Shown piece by piece: positions 32,766-44,820 of a stretch of DNA of 64,000 bases. Origin of the DNA: Ophioceras dolichostomum (taxonomy: Eukaryota; Ascomycota; Sordariomycetes; Magnaporthales; Ophioceraceae); assembly GCA_003049485.1 (NCBI GenBank), contig PYST01000132.1, positions 35,179 to 99,178 of the forward strand, read 5' to 3'. The notes under the pieces were generated by a model, which saw only the letters and a program-made list of their open reading frames with translations, was not told where the DNA came from and ran no database searches. The position numbers and the translations under genes are program-made. Numbering within the stretch: the first letter of the stretch is position 1; each line of letters starts with the position of its first letter.

Positions 32766-33662
32766 TCATAGCAGCGTCTTGAGCTGCTTGGCGAACTCCT
32801 TCTTCGCGGTGGCAGCCAGCTCCTTCCAGGCTTTGGGATAATCATCCTCGTCCTCGGTCTCCTCCTTCTCCTTTTTCTTCTTGTCGCTGCCGGCCGGCTT
32901 CCGGCCCTTCGCAAGGAGCATCACAACAGACGTCGGACGCTTTGTCTTAGCGGCGGCGCCGAGCTCGGCACGCGAGCTCACGAAGAGGTACGGCACGTTG
33001 TGCTCCTCACAGAAGACGGGAAGGTGCATGATGACCTCGGCCGGAGAAATGTCACCGGCAATGATGACGATTCCGGGCATGTCGGTCGTGCCGGCAGTCT
33101 TCAGGGGCGCCTTCCGAAGCGCCTTGTTCACCTCTTTCACACCTCGGAGGAGGGCGTGCGTCTTCGTGGCTGTGGGGATCGAAGAAATGGTTAGGTATTG
33201 TTTTGAATTCAAAGGGACCAAAAAAATTAAAGGTATATGATGGTAAAATGCAGGTAAGGTTTTGGAAAAAGTCAAGTGCCCACCTTTCTTCATGGTCTTG
33301 TAGACCTTTTTCTGCACCTTCTCGTCCGCAAGCGGCAGGGCGAACTCGACGAGGGCGCCCTTGGGCATCTCGCCCTTGACCACCAGCGCCTTGGGCGCCT
33401 CGGGCTGCTCGGGTTCCGAGGAGGAGGAGGAGGCATCCACGTCGGGGTCAGCGACTGAAGCGGCGGCGGAGGCCTGCAGGTGCTCGTCGAGAGCTCGCTC
33501 AAGGCGCTCCTTGGACTTCTTCTCTTTCTTGTCTTTTTTGGAGGACTTATGCACACCGTCCGACTCGCTGCGCTTCTTGTCCTTCTTATCTTTTTTATCC
33601 TTCTTGGTGCGGGCAGCCTCGTCGACCGTCTCAGCATTCTTCTTGTGCTTTTCAGAAGCCAT
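32766..33662 (-). CDS. NHP2: H/ACA ribonucleoprotein subunit NHP2-like (L7Ae family)
   Basis: Complement of exons 33284-33662 and 32766-33169; 260 residues. Nhp2 binds H/ACA guide RNAs in the nucleolus and takes part in rRNA pseudouridylation. A long lysine-rich start (KKDKKDKKDKK repeats) is followed by an acidic Ser-rich linker and the L7Ae/Nhp2 domain from about residue 105: RGVKEVNKALRK, GIVIIAGDISPAEVIMHLPVFCEE and VPYLFVSSRAELG. The tail is Lys/Glu rich. The 114-nt intron (weak GTGGGC donor, ACCTAAC branch, CACAG acceptor) is a multiple of three and free of stops; unspliced RNA would encode a 298-residue form with 38 extra residues inside the RNA-binding domain. The splice restores KKATKTHALLRGVKEV, the family sequence. 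The basic extension is longer than in yeast Nhp2 (156 residues). Confidence 0.92.
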   Translation of the reverse strand: MASEKHKKNAETVDEAARTKKDKKDKKDKKRSESDGVHKSSKKDKKEKKSKERLERALDEHLQASAAASVADPDVDASSSSSEPEQPEAPKALVVKGEMPKGALVEFALPLADEKVQKKVYKTMKKGGHLTFSKTLPAFYHHIPLIFLVPLNSKQYLTISSIPTATKTHALLRGVKEVNKALRKAPLKTAGTTDMPGIVIIAGDISPAEVIMHLPVFCEEHNVPYLFVSSRAELGAAAKTKRPTSVVMLLAKGRKPAGSDKKKKEKEETEDEDDYPKAWKELAATAKKEFAKQLKTLL

Positions 33663-34937
33663 TGTGACTGGTGGCTGGGTTGGTTTTGTAGTTTTGTACT
33701 AAGTGTAATAGAGTTGTTTGGGGAATTCAAAGATCGGTAATTCCTCAGAAGAGTAATTGCCTGGTCAGAAAGAATAAGTGAGGTTTGGAGATCCTGCCTT
33801 TGAAAATTCGGACCTCGTGGACGAGTATCGGACGTCCCTTCCTCGATCACAGCTCTTTAGTGGGTGGTTCCTGATAGGTGCTGCTGAACTTTTTTCGCGA
33901 TGCCGGCAGAATTTTGACCCCTTCCCGTGCATCCACCTACCCACCCCACCGCGCTGACCCGCTTTGTTATCGAGAAAGCTAATCCCATTGGACGCAGTGT
34001 GCTTGGAGCTTCCTGACAGCAGCTGGTGCCCGATCCTGGAGATGGAACCGGAAAGCCGAGGCCTGCTGGGGAGCTTTGCTAGCTTCGTAGATGCCCATCA
34101 ACAAATGAGACATACATACAGATACGTAGGCTTCATTACATTGTGCCAGTTGGTCGTGCACCTTGACCAACCGACTCCTGATGCCAATCCAATTATTGAC
34201 AAATTGATGCCCTAACAGCTTCCTAACCCAACCAAAGTTAATACACCTACCCTACAGTTTGCCTGGCCCTCCGCTATGATGAGGTCTGGCCAAAGTCAAA
34301 TCGGACTGGGCCTTTCGGGAAAGCAAACTTGTACAGGCTCACGCTGACTGTAGAACGATTGAAACCCATCGCCCCGGAAACGTGCGTGCCACGATCTACA
34401 ACAATTCCTTGAGTTCCTAGATGGCGTTGGGCGGCGGCTGTTGATGGGACGAAGCACACACACAACGGCGGGGCGAAACAGTAGCGTCATTTTTTTTTAC
34501 TATCGATAAATGCGCACAGGGGTGTGGTCAACTGATGCGCTGATTGCATAATAATGGAGGCGGAGGCTGGATGTTGGGCGTCATGGGTCCAGGTACAGTA
34601 CGAAATAGGCGGCGTTAGGTGGCCTGCACGCTGGCTGCGAGTCCGCCAGCGGGCGGTTTTGGCCCACTATCGGTGGCATCCTCCAGTGACTTTATGGCAG
34701 TTAGTGGTCGACTCCAGCGGTGACGATGTCAGACCCTCCACCTTCGCGTGACTGACTGATCCGCCCAAACCACTCAACGAGGCGTGCGCCCGAACAGCGT
34801 TTGGGTTGAGAACTTCGGTTTTAACCTCTAGCCCTCCTGCGGGCTCCAGGCCAACCGACTGGACTGTTGACAAGCTCTCGCCTCATCGGTATCATCTCGT
34901 CACTAGTGACAGCCTACATATACGCACGATACGCACG

Positions 34938-34979
34938 ATGCTTCGATCATGCGCCGCCCCGCAGCACCCCACGCCCTAA
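34938..34979 (+). promoter_or_regulatory. short upstream ORF (13 codons) before ATG2
   Basis: ATG at 34938, TAA at 34977-34979. It overlaps, in another frame, the longer upstream frame starting at 34949. Whether the ATG2 transcript begins upstream of it is unknown. Confidence 0.35.
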
Positions 34980-35125
34980 GTTCCGAGGACTTCACGGCGC
35001 CGTTCCTGCTCTTCGCAGAGGCCAGCCGGCGACATCGCGTTAACCGCTTCCGCTTTCAACCTTTGCACTATCGTTATTCGAGTATCCTTACCTGGCACAC
35101 GCTTCTTGAGGTCGACGGCCGCTGA
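34949..35125 (+). promoter_or_regulatory. 58-codon upstream ORF ending 14 nt before ATG2
   Basis: ATG at 34949 and TGA at 35123-35125, just before the ATG2 start at 35140. If transcribed, it would be expected to reduce initiation at ATG2, since there is little space to reinitiate. The peptide shows no family resemblance. Confidence 0.35.
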
Positions 35126-35139
35126 GGCCGTCCGGCAAT

Positions 35140-38100
35140 ATGGCGTCGCTCTTCCAGGCCCTCCGCGGGTCGGCCATGCCCAAACGGCTGCTCCGTTACG
35201 CTCTCTTGCGGCTCGATCTGTTGGACTCCGACGCGTTGGACTTAGAGAACCTAGATCTCGCCCTTGGGAGGAAAACCGTGCTCGATTTCAGAGACGTCGG
35301 CATCCGGCTCGAGGTACGAACTTGCCGTTGTCCAGCTCCCGTTCCCCTGATCCAATCTTCGCCCGATCCGCACCGAGTCTGCCTAGCTGACAAACATGAC
35401 GTGACCCCTGGAAAACAGAAGCTAGAACGGCTCCTTAAGCTACCAGAAACTTTCACGATACTGAAGGCCAAAGTCCTGCTGCTCCGCGTCACAATACCCA
35501 TAGACTTCTACAGCTCACCGATCACGATCGAAGTCGACGGCGTCGATGTGAGGCTGAAGGTGCAGTCCCCCGATGATGCGGCAAACCGACCGAAGTCACA
35601 AGGAGCCCGAGCCCGCGCGTCCGACTCCGATGTTGTGCCAAATACCGTCGATCTGGCCCAATCTTTTCTGGAGCAGGAACCCCAGGCGGAAAAGAAGGAG
35701 TTGGAGGCGGCCCTGGCTGCGGAGACACAGGACCTGGGCGCGTCGCTGGCCCTTAGCGAGGACGAGAGCGACGATGAAAGCATATACGGCACCGGAGAGG
35801 CGCTGTCTCTCCCGGTCTTTTTCGCCGACTTCTTGCAGGGAATAATCGATCGCATCCAGGTCCAGATCCGTGGGGTTACCTTCCAACTCGATGTCGGGAT
35901 CCCCGTCGAACCTACCTCATCAGCCCCCGAGCTGGTGACATTCCAACTCGCTCTGGGAAACGTGAACGTGGAAGGCGTGACAACGAGTACGCAGGGGGCA
36001 GAGGGAGAGACAGCCAAGATCGTCCCGAAGGAGGGGAAGCGCCACATCAGTCTGGAGAACATCAGCGCCTTCCTGATCTCGGAGGCGAATGTGTTTTCGA
36101 CGTTTGCACGCACACAATCAGTGCCCCCCACCCTTAGTCCCCAGTCGTCGACGGCGCTCAGGAGCCCTAAATCTAGAAGATCCTCTGCCTCCGCGTCCGT
36201 CTCTTCGCAGAGGATAGACGAGGAGGACGACGAGAACCTCTCCCAGTCGATTCCGCTTGAGCAGAGCCAATACTTCTTGCAAGACAGCGAAGACGCCTTC
36301 AACATCCCCTATGATATGGGCAGCTCAGAGGAAGAACATGGCCCCAATCAAGGACCTGGCGATGACGACCCAGAACCACCTGCCTCATCCCTATCGACTC
36401 CTAGGGCATCTATGTACCAGGATGTCACCACTCGCCCGCACATTCCATCATCTCACTCTGCTCTCGTCGAGGCGGAACAGCCGATCTGGGCCTCGACGGT
36501 AAGAGAGGCACAGTCCGTGCCGACGTTTCCCGCAACGCACTCGGAATTTCTGGAAAGTACCTCGCACGACTCACCTGCGTCTTCCACCCACTCGGCGTTC
36601 GCCAGTGACGATTCCTCTCAAGGCGCCGTGGAGGATCTTACACAGTCGCACCTTTTTAGCCACGAGGAGGCTGAAAGCATGTATATGAGCGCTTTTTCCC
36701 ACGCCGGATCCATCCAGATGCGCGGTAAGATGCCAGGCTCGTGGGACTCAGGCGATCCGAGCCCAGAGGCGTCCCCAGTCGCGAAGAAGCCATCCCTGTC
36801 GACAGCCGCAACCCCTACTCAGAGTACTCCTCCTCCTCCTCCATTAGCGATACCCTCAAAAGAAAGCAAGCCGGCGGCGCTAGCCCCTGTAACGCCGACT
36901 GCTAATATGGCTGTAGCCGAAACAGCCACTCCAACACCGCCCTCTCCTCCAACCCTGGAGCAGCCCGAAGCTGCTCATGATCGCATCGACTCGTCTAGCG
37001 ATGAACTTCCTAGCGACGAGCCTGTAGTCACAGAAGAACCTACCGTCCAGGCTGAACTACCAGGTGTGCCCGAGCCCGTGGCCCCAGAAGAGTGCGCTAC
37101 GCCTCGCGGTCCAACCCGCCTGGTCAAGCAGCTTCTATCTCTCAATAGCATCTCCATCTATGCCCCTTCTTCCCACAAGCACATACGCATTGTATCCCCA
37201 GATGGACAAGGCGCCATGCCAGGTCCTTCGGCTGGCACGTCCAGGTTGTCGCCTCATCCACCTGGCGCCTTCTCGATGCATGCCAGCGTAACACCCGGCT
37301 TGTCCGCCCCCGGAAACCCGTCGGCCTCGTCACGCTATCCAGCAGAGTCGGAGAAAGACCCTGAGGAGGACAAGTCGCTGGAGATCATCCTGTCACCTCT
37401 GGAGGTTCAGTTCGATGCCTCGATCGGGTTCCTGTTGGCAATGGTGGTGTCCAGACTTCTTGCCGCTCTAAACAGCCGAGAGCCTACAGGTGTGGAAAAG
37501 GAGCCGTCGACGAAGCCGCCTACCAAGAAGGAGCCGCCATTCGCGGACGTCAAAGTCACGCTGGAAGAGTTGTCTCTCCTATTTCTAGAGCACCTCGCCG
37601 GTGTTGCCGACACAGCAGAACGATGCTTCGGCTCTGGGCCCCCAACGTTCAACAAAGATGTTCTCCTGCAAGCCTATGTCCGGAATTTGCAGGCGTATAC
37701 GTCGGCAGCTGAGACGACCGTTGAGGTGGAGAGCTTCACCTTCGGCTACTCTGGAGAGGACGCAGCCATTATTTCCTTCGACCGGACCGCGCAGTTAGCA
37801 GCATCCGTCCGGGATGCCATCCCCGACCACGGAGCTGAAATATCCGTTAAGATCAAGAAGTCGGCGCAAGGAACCCAGTGCGAGGTCCTCACTTTGCCGC
37901 TACTTGCGCGGCTCGATCTTCGACGGCTTGACGAGACGTTCAGCTGGTTTGGTGGTTTGAGCAGTTTCCTTAGCATGGGCTCTTCCATGACCAGCAACGC
38001 CGCTGCCGGTGCCGGGGCCGGGATCGGTCCTACCGCGAGGGCTACGGGGAAAATTCCCGACAAGCCCCGAGGTGTGCGATTTGAGGCACCGGTCAACCCT

Positions 38101-41100
38101 GACGATAGCTCGGCGTCAGGGGACAACAAGATCAACATGAGGATCGGAGCTGTTCGCCTCGATCTCGTTGGAAAAGACTGCAGTGTCGTGCTCGAGACCA
38201 GTGCTCTCAAGTTCGTCAACCGCAACGAATTGTTAGGAGTAAGCGTAGGCATGATGCGCCTACATGGCCCATATTCGCCACACACCGGGAGCCACCCTCC
38301 AATCAGCATCGCGGTCCTCAACACACGGTTCGAGTACATGATGACGCCTAAGGACCCCGAGCTCGAACGTCTCCTGGAGCTGATCTCGCCATCCAAGCTG
38401 AAGTTCGATGACAACAAGGACGAGATCATGGTCGAGACACTGCTCCGGCAGCGCCGAAAGGGTCCCGTCCTCCGGATCACGACGGAAAAAGTGAGCGTGG
38501 ATGTCGGGAACATTCCTTTGCTCAACTGCCTGCCCTCACTTGGGGAAGATCTCGCTCGCCTGGGCACCGTGGCCAAGTATCTTCCTGAGGATGACCGGCC
38601 TGGTCTTCTCACTCTCGCGCTTATTCGCAACCTGGACCTATTTGTTGATGCTGGCGGCCGTTTCGGCGTCGTGAACGTGTCAATCAAGGACTTCGATTCT
38701 GCCCACATCACGGTGCCATCGCTGGTAGCTCTGGCGGTTGGGGGCGTCACCGTGACCCGGAACAGAATCGAGGAGCTCGTGGGGTCGTCACTGCTCCCGC
38801 CCGCCACACGCGCCGAGGCGCCGGTGCTCATGATGCGCATGATCGGAGACGTAATCGAACCGACTGTCATCGTGAAGATGCGTGGCCTGAATATCGAGTA
38901 CAGAGTTCCAACGATCATGGATATTCTCGATCTTGCGGAAGATGCCACACCGGAGGACTTCGAGGCCGGCCTTGCTGCGTCAGTAGCAAATCTCAGCGGC
39001 CAGGCCCAGATGGCCATTTCAAACAACAGGCCCCAGGAGCCGCCAAACTCAGGGGCGAAGGGCAGCAAGCCGCCCAAGGTCGAATTGTCGCTTCTGGACT
39101 GTGTGCTGGGGCTCAACCCGCTGGGCCTGACATCGAAGATGGGCGTCGTATTCATCGATACTCGCCTTGAAGTCAACCTAGCAGACGAGAGAAGCCTCAA
39201 AGTTCTCGGGCTTGTGAAAAAGGCCGCCATCCTTCTGATCGATGATGTCACGACGGTGGATTGGGATGACCAGGAGAGGTTCACGCTGAAGCACGCGCCA
39301 CGCCCGTCGGACCCGCGTCCCCGGCACAAGGTGTGGAGTTTGGAGTCAACCCTCTGCGCCAGGGGATTCGTCAACATCTGTCAGATTCATTCGGCCACCG
39401 CAACCGTTCAGGTTTCGACCCACACCGATGGCGAGAAGCTGGTTGATGTTGAGGTCAAGGACAACCTGGTAGTACTTGAGACCTGCGCAGACTCGACGCA
39501 AACCATGATCTCCCTGGCCGGTGCCCTCAAGCCGCCAACGCCTCCTAGTAAAGAAGTCAAGTTCAAGACTCAAATCATGCCTGTGCAGGACCTGTTCGCG
39601 TCGATCGCAGCCGATGCCTTCGGCAAGGCTGAGGGGGCCTACAATTTCGACGAGGACTTTGGCGCCGCCGCGGGACAGCTTCAGGGTGGTGACACCGATG
39701 ACGATGCCATTGAGGACGAGGCCGGCTATCTTGGCGGCCTCGACTCGCAATATTTCCAGGGCCAGGGGCAATACCAGCGTCAACATCAAGATCTAGAAGA
39801 CCAGGCTGGCGAGCCCCTTTTCGATGTGTTTGACGAGTCGGCGTCCTCGATTCTGTCTGATAGAACCACGATGCCGTACGACTCACAAGATGGCGACGTG
39901 GACACGCATTTCGATGACCTTCACATGCTGGAGAACTACTTTGGCGAAAAGCCTGTGATCCAAGGCTTGGCACACCGGTGGAACTCGGCCAGGGCCACGT
40001 ACGAGCCCCCAGACGACGCGAGAGCGGCGAAGAGTCCGCTCAAAGCCCGAATCCGGGATGTGCATCTCATCTGGAACCTGTTCGACGGCTACGACTGGCA
40101 GCGGACGCGAGACGTCATCTCGAAGACTGTGCAGGAGGTTGAGGCGAAGGCGTACGAGCGGCGAGCGCGCAGCGACAGGCGGGCCTCGTACGATCAGGAC
40201 TTCGAGACCGAAGAGGAGACTGTTATTGGCGACTTCCTCTTCAACTCGATCTACATCGGCATCCCCGCGAGCCACGATCCGCGGGAGCTGCAGCAGGCCA
40301 TCTCGCAGAATCTGTATGGAGACCGTCCGTCGGACACGGAGTCGGTCTCGGCGGCAACCACCACGCTCACAGCGACCGCAAGCCGTGTCGGAGGAGGCAT
40401 CGGCGCTCGCTCGGCCGCGGGCAAGGCCAAGAAGCGGCTCAGGCTCGGCCGCAGCCGGCACCACAAGATCGCCTTCGAGCTGCAGGGCGTCAACGCCGAT
40501 GTGTTCGCGTTCCCGCGCGGGTCGGGCGAGACGGAGAGCTCGGTCGACCTGCGCGTCCGCAACCTCGAGATCTTCGACCACGTGCCGGGCTCTACTTGGA
40601 AGAAGTTCGCCACGTACGACCGCGACGCCGGCGAGCGGGAGCTGGACAGCCACATGCTGCACCTGGAGCTGCTGAACGTCAGGCCCGTGCCGGACGCGGC
40701 GGCGACCGAGATCGTGCTCAAGGCCACGGTGCTGCCGCTCCGGCTGCACGTCGACCAGGACGCGCTGGACTTCATCACGCGCTTCTTCGAGTTCAAGGAC
40801 GACTCGGCCCCGGCCGTCGGGTCGCCCAGCGACATCGCCTTCATCCAGCGGGCCGAGATCAACTCCATCCCCGTGCGTCTAGACTTCAAGCCAAAACGCG
40901 TCGACTACGCGGGCCTCCGGTCCGGCCACACGACGGAGTTCATGAACTTCTTGATCCTGGACGCGTCGAGCATGCAGATGCGCCACTGCATCCTGTACGG
41001 GATCCCCGGGTTCGAGCGGCTGGGCCAGATGCTCAACGACATCTGGATGCCGGACATCAAGCACAACCAGCTCCCCGGCGTGCTTGCCGGCCTGGCCCCC

Positions 41101-41900
41101 GTGCGCTCGCTCGTCAACGTCGGCAGCGGCTTCCGCACCCTGGTAGAAGTCCCCTACCGCGAGTACCGCCGCGACGGCCGCATCGTGCGCTCGCTCGGCA
41201 AAGGGGCAGCCACGTTCGCGCGCACGACGGGCACGGAGATTATCAAGCTCGGCGCGAAGGTGGCGGTCGGCACGCAGTACGTCCTGCAGGGTGCGGAGGG
41301 CATGCTGGTCAAGAGCCCGGATCATCAACAACACTACTTCTCCGAGGCGGGTGGGGAGCAGCTGGGAGGAGTAGGAGTGCCCGGGTCCAGCACCGCTCCT
41401 GGTGGCGGTGGGGGCCTCGGGTGGGACGAGCTGGACGACGCGGACGACGACGCGGCCGACGCGCCGGTGTTCGGGGAGGACGCCCGCAGGAGGAAGCAGG
41501 TCTCGCTGTACGCGGACCAGCCGACGGGCGTGATGCAGGGGCTGCGGCACGCGTACTCGAGCCTCAGCCGCGACCTGAGCGTCGCGCGGGACGCCATCGT
41601 GGCGGTGCCCGTCGAGGTCATGGAGAGCAGCAGCGCGACGGGCGCGGCGAAGGCGGTGATGCGCCGGGCGCCGACCATCATATTCAGGCCGGCCATCGGC
41701 GCTACGAAGGCCATTGGGCAGACGCTGATGGGGGCGACGAACAGTATTGACCCGGCGAATTTGAGGCGGATGGAGGATGTGAGTACTTTCTGGGGGTTCC
41801 TCCTTTCTTTGTCTTGCGTTTCCTCTCTGGTGTGATGACGGCTGCTAATAATCTTTCTGGGTGTGCACAGAAATACAAATCGGGTCCTGGTGGTCGCTAG
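35140..41900 (+). CDS. ATG2: autophagy-related lipid transfer protein 2
   Basis: Three exons: 35140-35313, 35419-41778 and 41871-41900, giving 2187 residues, the usual size in filamentous fungi. Atg2 is a rod-shaped lipid-transfer protein that bridges the ER and the growing phagophore and works with Atg9 and Atg18. The N-terminal chorein-type region (about residues 13-120; MPKRLLRYALLRLDLLDSDA, VLDFRDVGIRL) is the lipid-entry end. A Ser/Pro-rich disordered segment spans about residues 290-640. The ATG2 core motif appears near residue 1280 (LDCVLGLNPLGL...KMGVVFIDTRL), and the conserved C-terminal domain near 1900 (SSMQMRHCILYGIPGFERL, VRSLVNVGSGF, VAVGTQYVLQGAEG). The first intron (105 nt) is a multiple of three without stops. 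The last exon adds only KYKSGPGGR. Confidence 0.96.
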
Positions 41901-43259
41901 GAGTGAAGATACCGGGACAGATAGACAGCCTTCCTTCCCCTAAATTTGAGGGATCACCTCTGCGCAGAGAGTTCTGCTCTGAGCTCTTTTTTTGTCCTTT
42001 CCTTTTGTTATTTCTTTCCTTTGTCTTTTTTGTTTACCGGTCTTGATTTTTTTGGATTGGAGTTTTGGTTTATGTGTCAGATGAAGGGGGGACAACAAAT
42101 CAGTACAAGCTGAAGACCTACGCACCAATTTGGGATACGAATATGAACCTATACGCACGCCGGCGCTGAAGTTGAGCAGACAGGAACGACAGAAGGCGCC
42201 ATAGATATGCGTTCCCGTTGCTCTTTTTCTCTCTATCTTTTTTCTTCCTTGCGCTCTACTTGCCTTTCCTCTTCTAGTTCGATTTTTAGACGTACTTGCC
42301 TGCTCAGGCGTGTAGTCTGTCTTTGCTCTTTCTCTTATCCTTCTTGTATGAACCCCAATGCGCGCCTGTAGTCGTTGGGTACCTCAGCTGTGTCCTATAT
42401 TGAGGAGCGCATTTACCATGACCGTCACTGATCAGATTGACACTTTGTCTGGCGCATGCATTTTTCTCGGGTTCTCTCTGTCTTTATTTCCCTTTCTCAG
42501 TCCTCTTTACGCTGTTTTTCCTTCTATAGCTCATCCTTTGAACGTCTTTCTATCTCCCTTCCTCCTTCTCACGTCCTTTTTGCCTTTCTTTCTTTTACAG
42601 TTACTCTCGTCACACTCTCCTGCATTAGATTCGGCGTCATCCAAGCGGGTGGGTGTGTTTGTGTATGGAGCAAGGCAAGACCCTCTCTTTCATCATCCTC
42701 ATCATCAGGCAGTCAGATTGACATCAGGCCGTGTGGGCAGACAGACAGAACAGGGGTAGAAGGGAAAGACCCGGATGGAACGAAAACCCGCCGACGCAGA
42801 GGGAAAAAGAGATTGAAATCAATAGTAATATCTGGTACATAGTTCGTAAAAGAGGCCAACAAGCCCGGGTAACTAGGTGATACTGTAGGTGCCTGCGCTA
42901 CCATTGTAGATCTAGGTACCTAGGTCCCTAGCTACCTACTTACCAGAGAGGTATCTTCCGGGCGGAGAGGTAGATATTAGGAGTTAGACCTCCCCCTTAC
43001 TTATCTCGACAGTCCCTCATTCCCCCAAAACGGCGTGCAGTGCCTCCTCCATGTCCTGCGCTTTGTATGAACTATTTCACTCGATGAGGTAGATGTTATT
43101 AAGCACTGACAGCAGCAGGCAAGGGGGGTGGGGGACAGAAAGTCTCTTGAGTTACTGATCATAAGACCGAGATAGAAGCATGCTGATAAAAGAAAGAGCT
43201 GAAGAACAAACATCATGAGGGCATCAGGAACCATAACTGAATAGAAGATGAAATATCCG
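41901..43259. other. convergent intergenic region
   Basis: Lies between ATG2 and the broken tRNA synthetase. It is T/C-rich from 42000 to 42650, likely partly ATG2 3' untranslated region, and has a CTAGGTACCTAGGT cluster near 42910-42940. No gene is supported. Confidence 0.5.
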
Positions 43260-44666
43260 TTACGGGATAGGGTCGCGTCCGAACACGCGAGGGAATGGGA
43301 TCGCGTCCTTGACGTGGGGTAGGCCGCAAAACCACCGCAGAACCCTTTCGAACCCCATGCCGAATGCCGTGTGCGTCACCAAGGTGAAGTCGCCTGAGTC
43401 AAGGACCCACGAGTATATGTCCATCTGGCCCATCTTGCCCTTCTCATGCAACCGCGCCTCGAGCTCCTCCCGCGTGTGGGACTTCTCTGTGACCCCGCAG
43501 ATCTCACCGAACCCCCCACCCGATGAGATTAGGTCCGCCGTCATGGTCAACCGGTCGTCCCTAGCGTAGATGTAGTAGGGGAACGGCTCCAGCTCCTTCG
43601 GCTCGTGCGTCACCCAGATGGGCCCGCCGAAGTGCTCCGTCAGTCAGCAGGTCCTCGGCAGCCTTGGAGATGTTCTGACCGAACACGAGCGAGAGGTCTT
43701 TCTCGCCGTTTAGAAGGGTCAGTGCGTCGATGTAGGTGATTCTGTGAAAGGGCGATCTGGATCCGGGGCTGCTTGGTCCACATCAAGGCTGTCACCTCGT
43801 CCGTATACGGCGAGATGGCCTCCGATATATCGCGCAGGAACAGTTCAACGAGGTCAGTGATGTCGTCCATGCGGCCGGAGCATAGCTCTGTCCTTATGTG
43901 CCAGTACTCCATGAGGTGGCGATTCGTGCGGCTCTCGTTGCAGAGACTCGGGCCGAGGTTGTAGACGCGCTCGTGAGCGTGTGCTGCAGCCTCCAGATAG
44001 AAGCCTACACATTGAGACAGGAACAGGGGGTTGCTCGACTTGAGGTTGGCCAAGTGGATGGCCGAATTCGGCTCGTACAAGATCGAGGGCGTGATGAGGG
44101 TGGCACTGATGTCAACAAATCAGTTGTCCTTGAACCAATGGTGGATGGCAGAGAAGAATCTCGACCGATATAGGTTCAGTGCCAGGATCACGGGGTTCCG
44201 GAGGTACAACAAGTGCCTGGACGCAAGGACCTTGTCGCTGTTGTGGTTGGACAGAATGTTCATGTCCAGCTTGCGGATCTCTGGGTGGAGGAGTCGGGTG
44301 GATTTGGAGATGACCGTGGCTTGCCGCAAGACGATTTCGGCTTCCGCCCGGGGGAAGGCGAGTACCCCCGACACGTTCAGGTTCGTTTCCACCTCCAGAG
44401 CCTTGAGCTCTGCCCAAGAGGGTATCTCTGCCTTCTCCACAACGACTTGGATGGCGCCGGTGCTGTCACCCACGGACAGGAAAAGCATGGATCCATGGTT
44501 GCGCGGGCGGCCGCCCGGCCAGCCAGCGGATGAGATCATTCACCTGCTGGCCAGGTCGGCCTCGATGCAGATCGTGGATGAATTCATGCTTGAAGCCGGA
44601 AATGTCGGCAAAAGTCTTGCGTAATCCGACCATCGTCTCCGAAGACACGCATGTCCCGACACGCAT
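43260..44666 (-). pseudogene. broken class IIb (asparaginyl-type) tRNA synthetase
   Basis: Read from 44666 down, segments in three frames together match one class IIb Asp/Asn-tRNA synthetase. An N-terminal part (KTFADISGFKHEFIHDLHRG) is followed by the OB-fold anticodon-binding domain (LFLSVGDSTGAIQVV), class II catalytic segments (YLRNPVILALNLYRSRFFSAI, RTNRHLMEYW) and motif 3 near the end (GMGFERVLRWF, AIPFPRVFGR). The frame is interrupted by a frame change near 44525-44535, an in-frame TGA at 44120-44122 in place of the residue before FVDISATLITP, and further changes near 43750 and 43640. No splice sites fit these breaks. Motif 2, which should have an FRxE-type arginine, reads LCNE. The AsnRS-like assignment rests on overall resemblance; AspRS is possible. 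A sequencing error is unlikely to explain four separate lesions. Confidence 0.75.
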
Positions 44667-44820
44667 CCGTAGCCGTTAGGCAGCTTCTTCAGGTGTCACG
44701 CCTCTCACATCAACCTCCAAAACGCCCTTGCCACCGCCTGGAACGATTTTGTGTCAATGTACCCCTTCTCTCCAGACTGCAGCTGGAGGAATACTCGGGG
44801 AGTGCCAAATGAAATGTTGT

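Larger units (their letters stand above)
33663..35139. promoter_or_regulatory. divergent promoter region, NHP2-ATG2
   Basis: 1.5 kb between the start codons of NHP2 and ATG2. The ATG2-proximal part carries two upstream open reading frames (34938-34979 and 34949-35125). The rest has no recognisable gene. Confidence 0.4.

Noticed and set aside
37746..39377. 543-codon antisense frame inside ATG2
   Set aside because: It is the reverse-strand shadow of the ATG2 coding sequence; Ser/Arg-rich without family signature.
44031..44624. 197-codon plus-strand frame across the synthetase relic
   Set aside because: Antisense to clear synthetase motifs; no protein character of its own.
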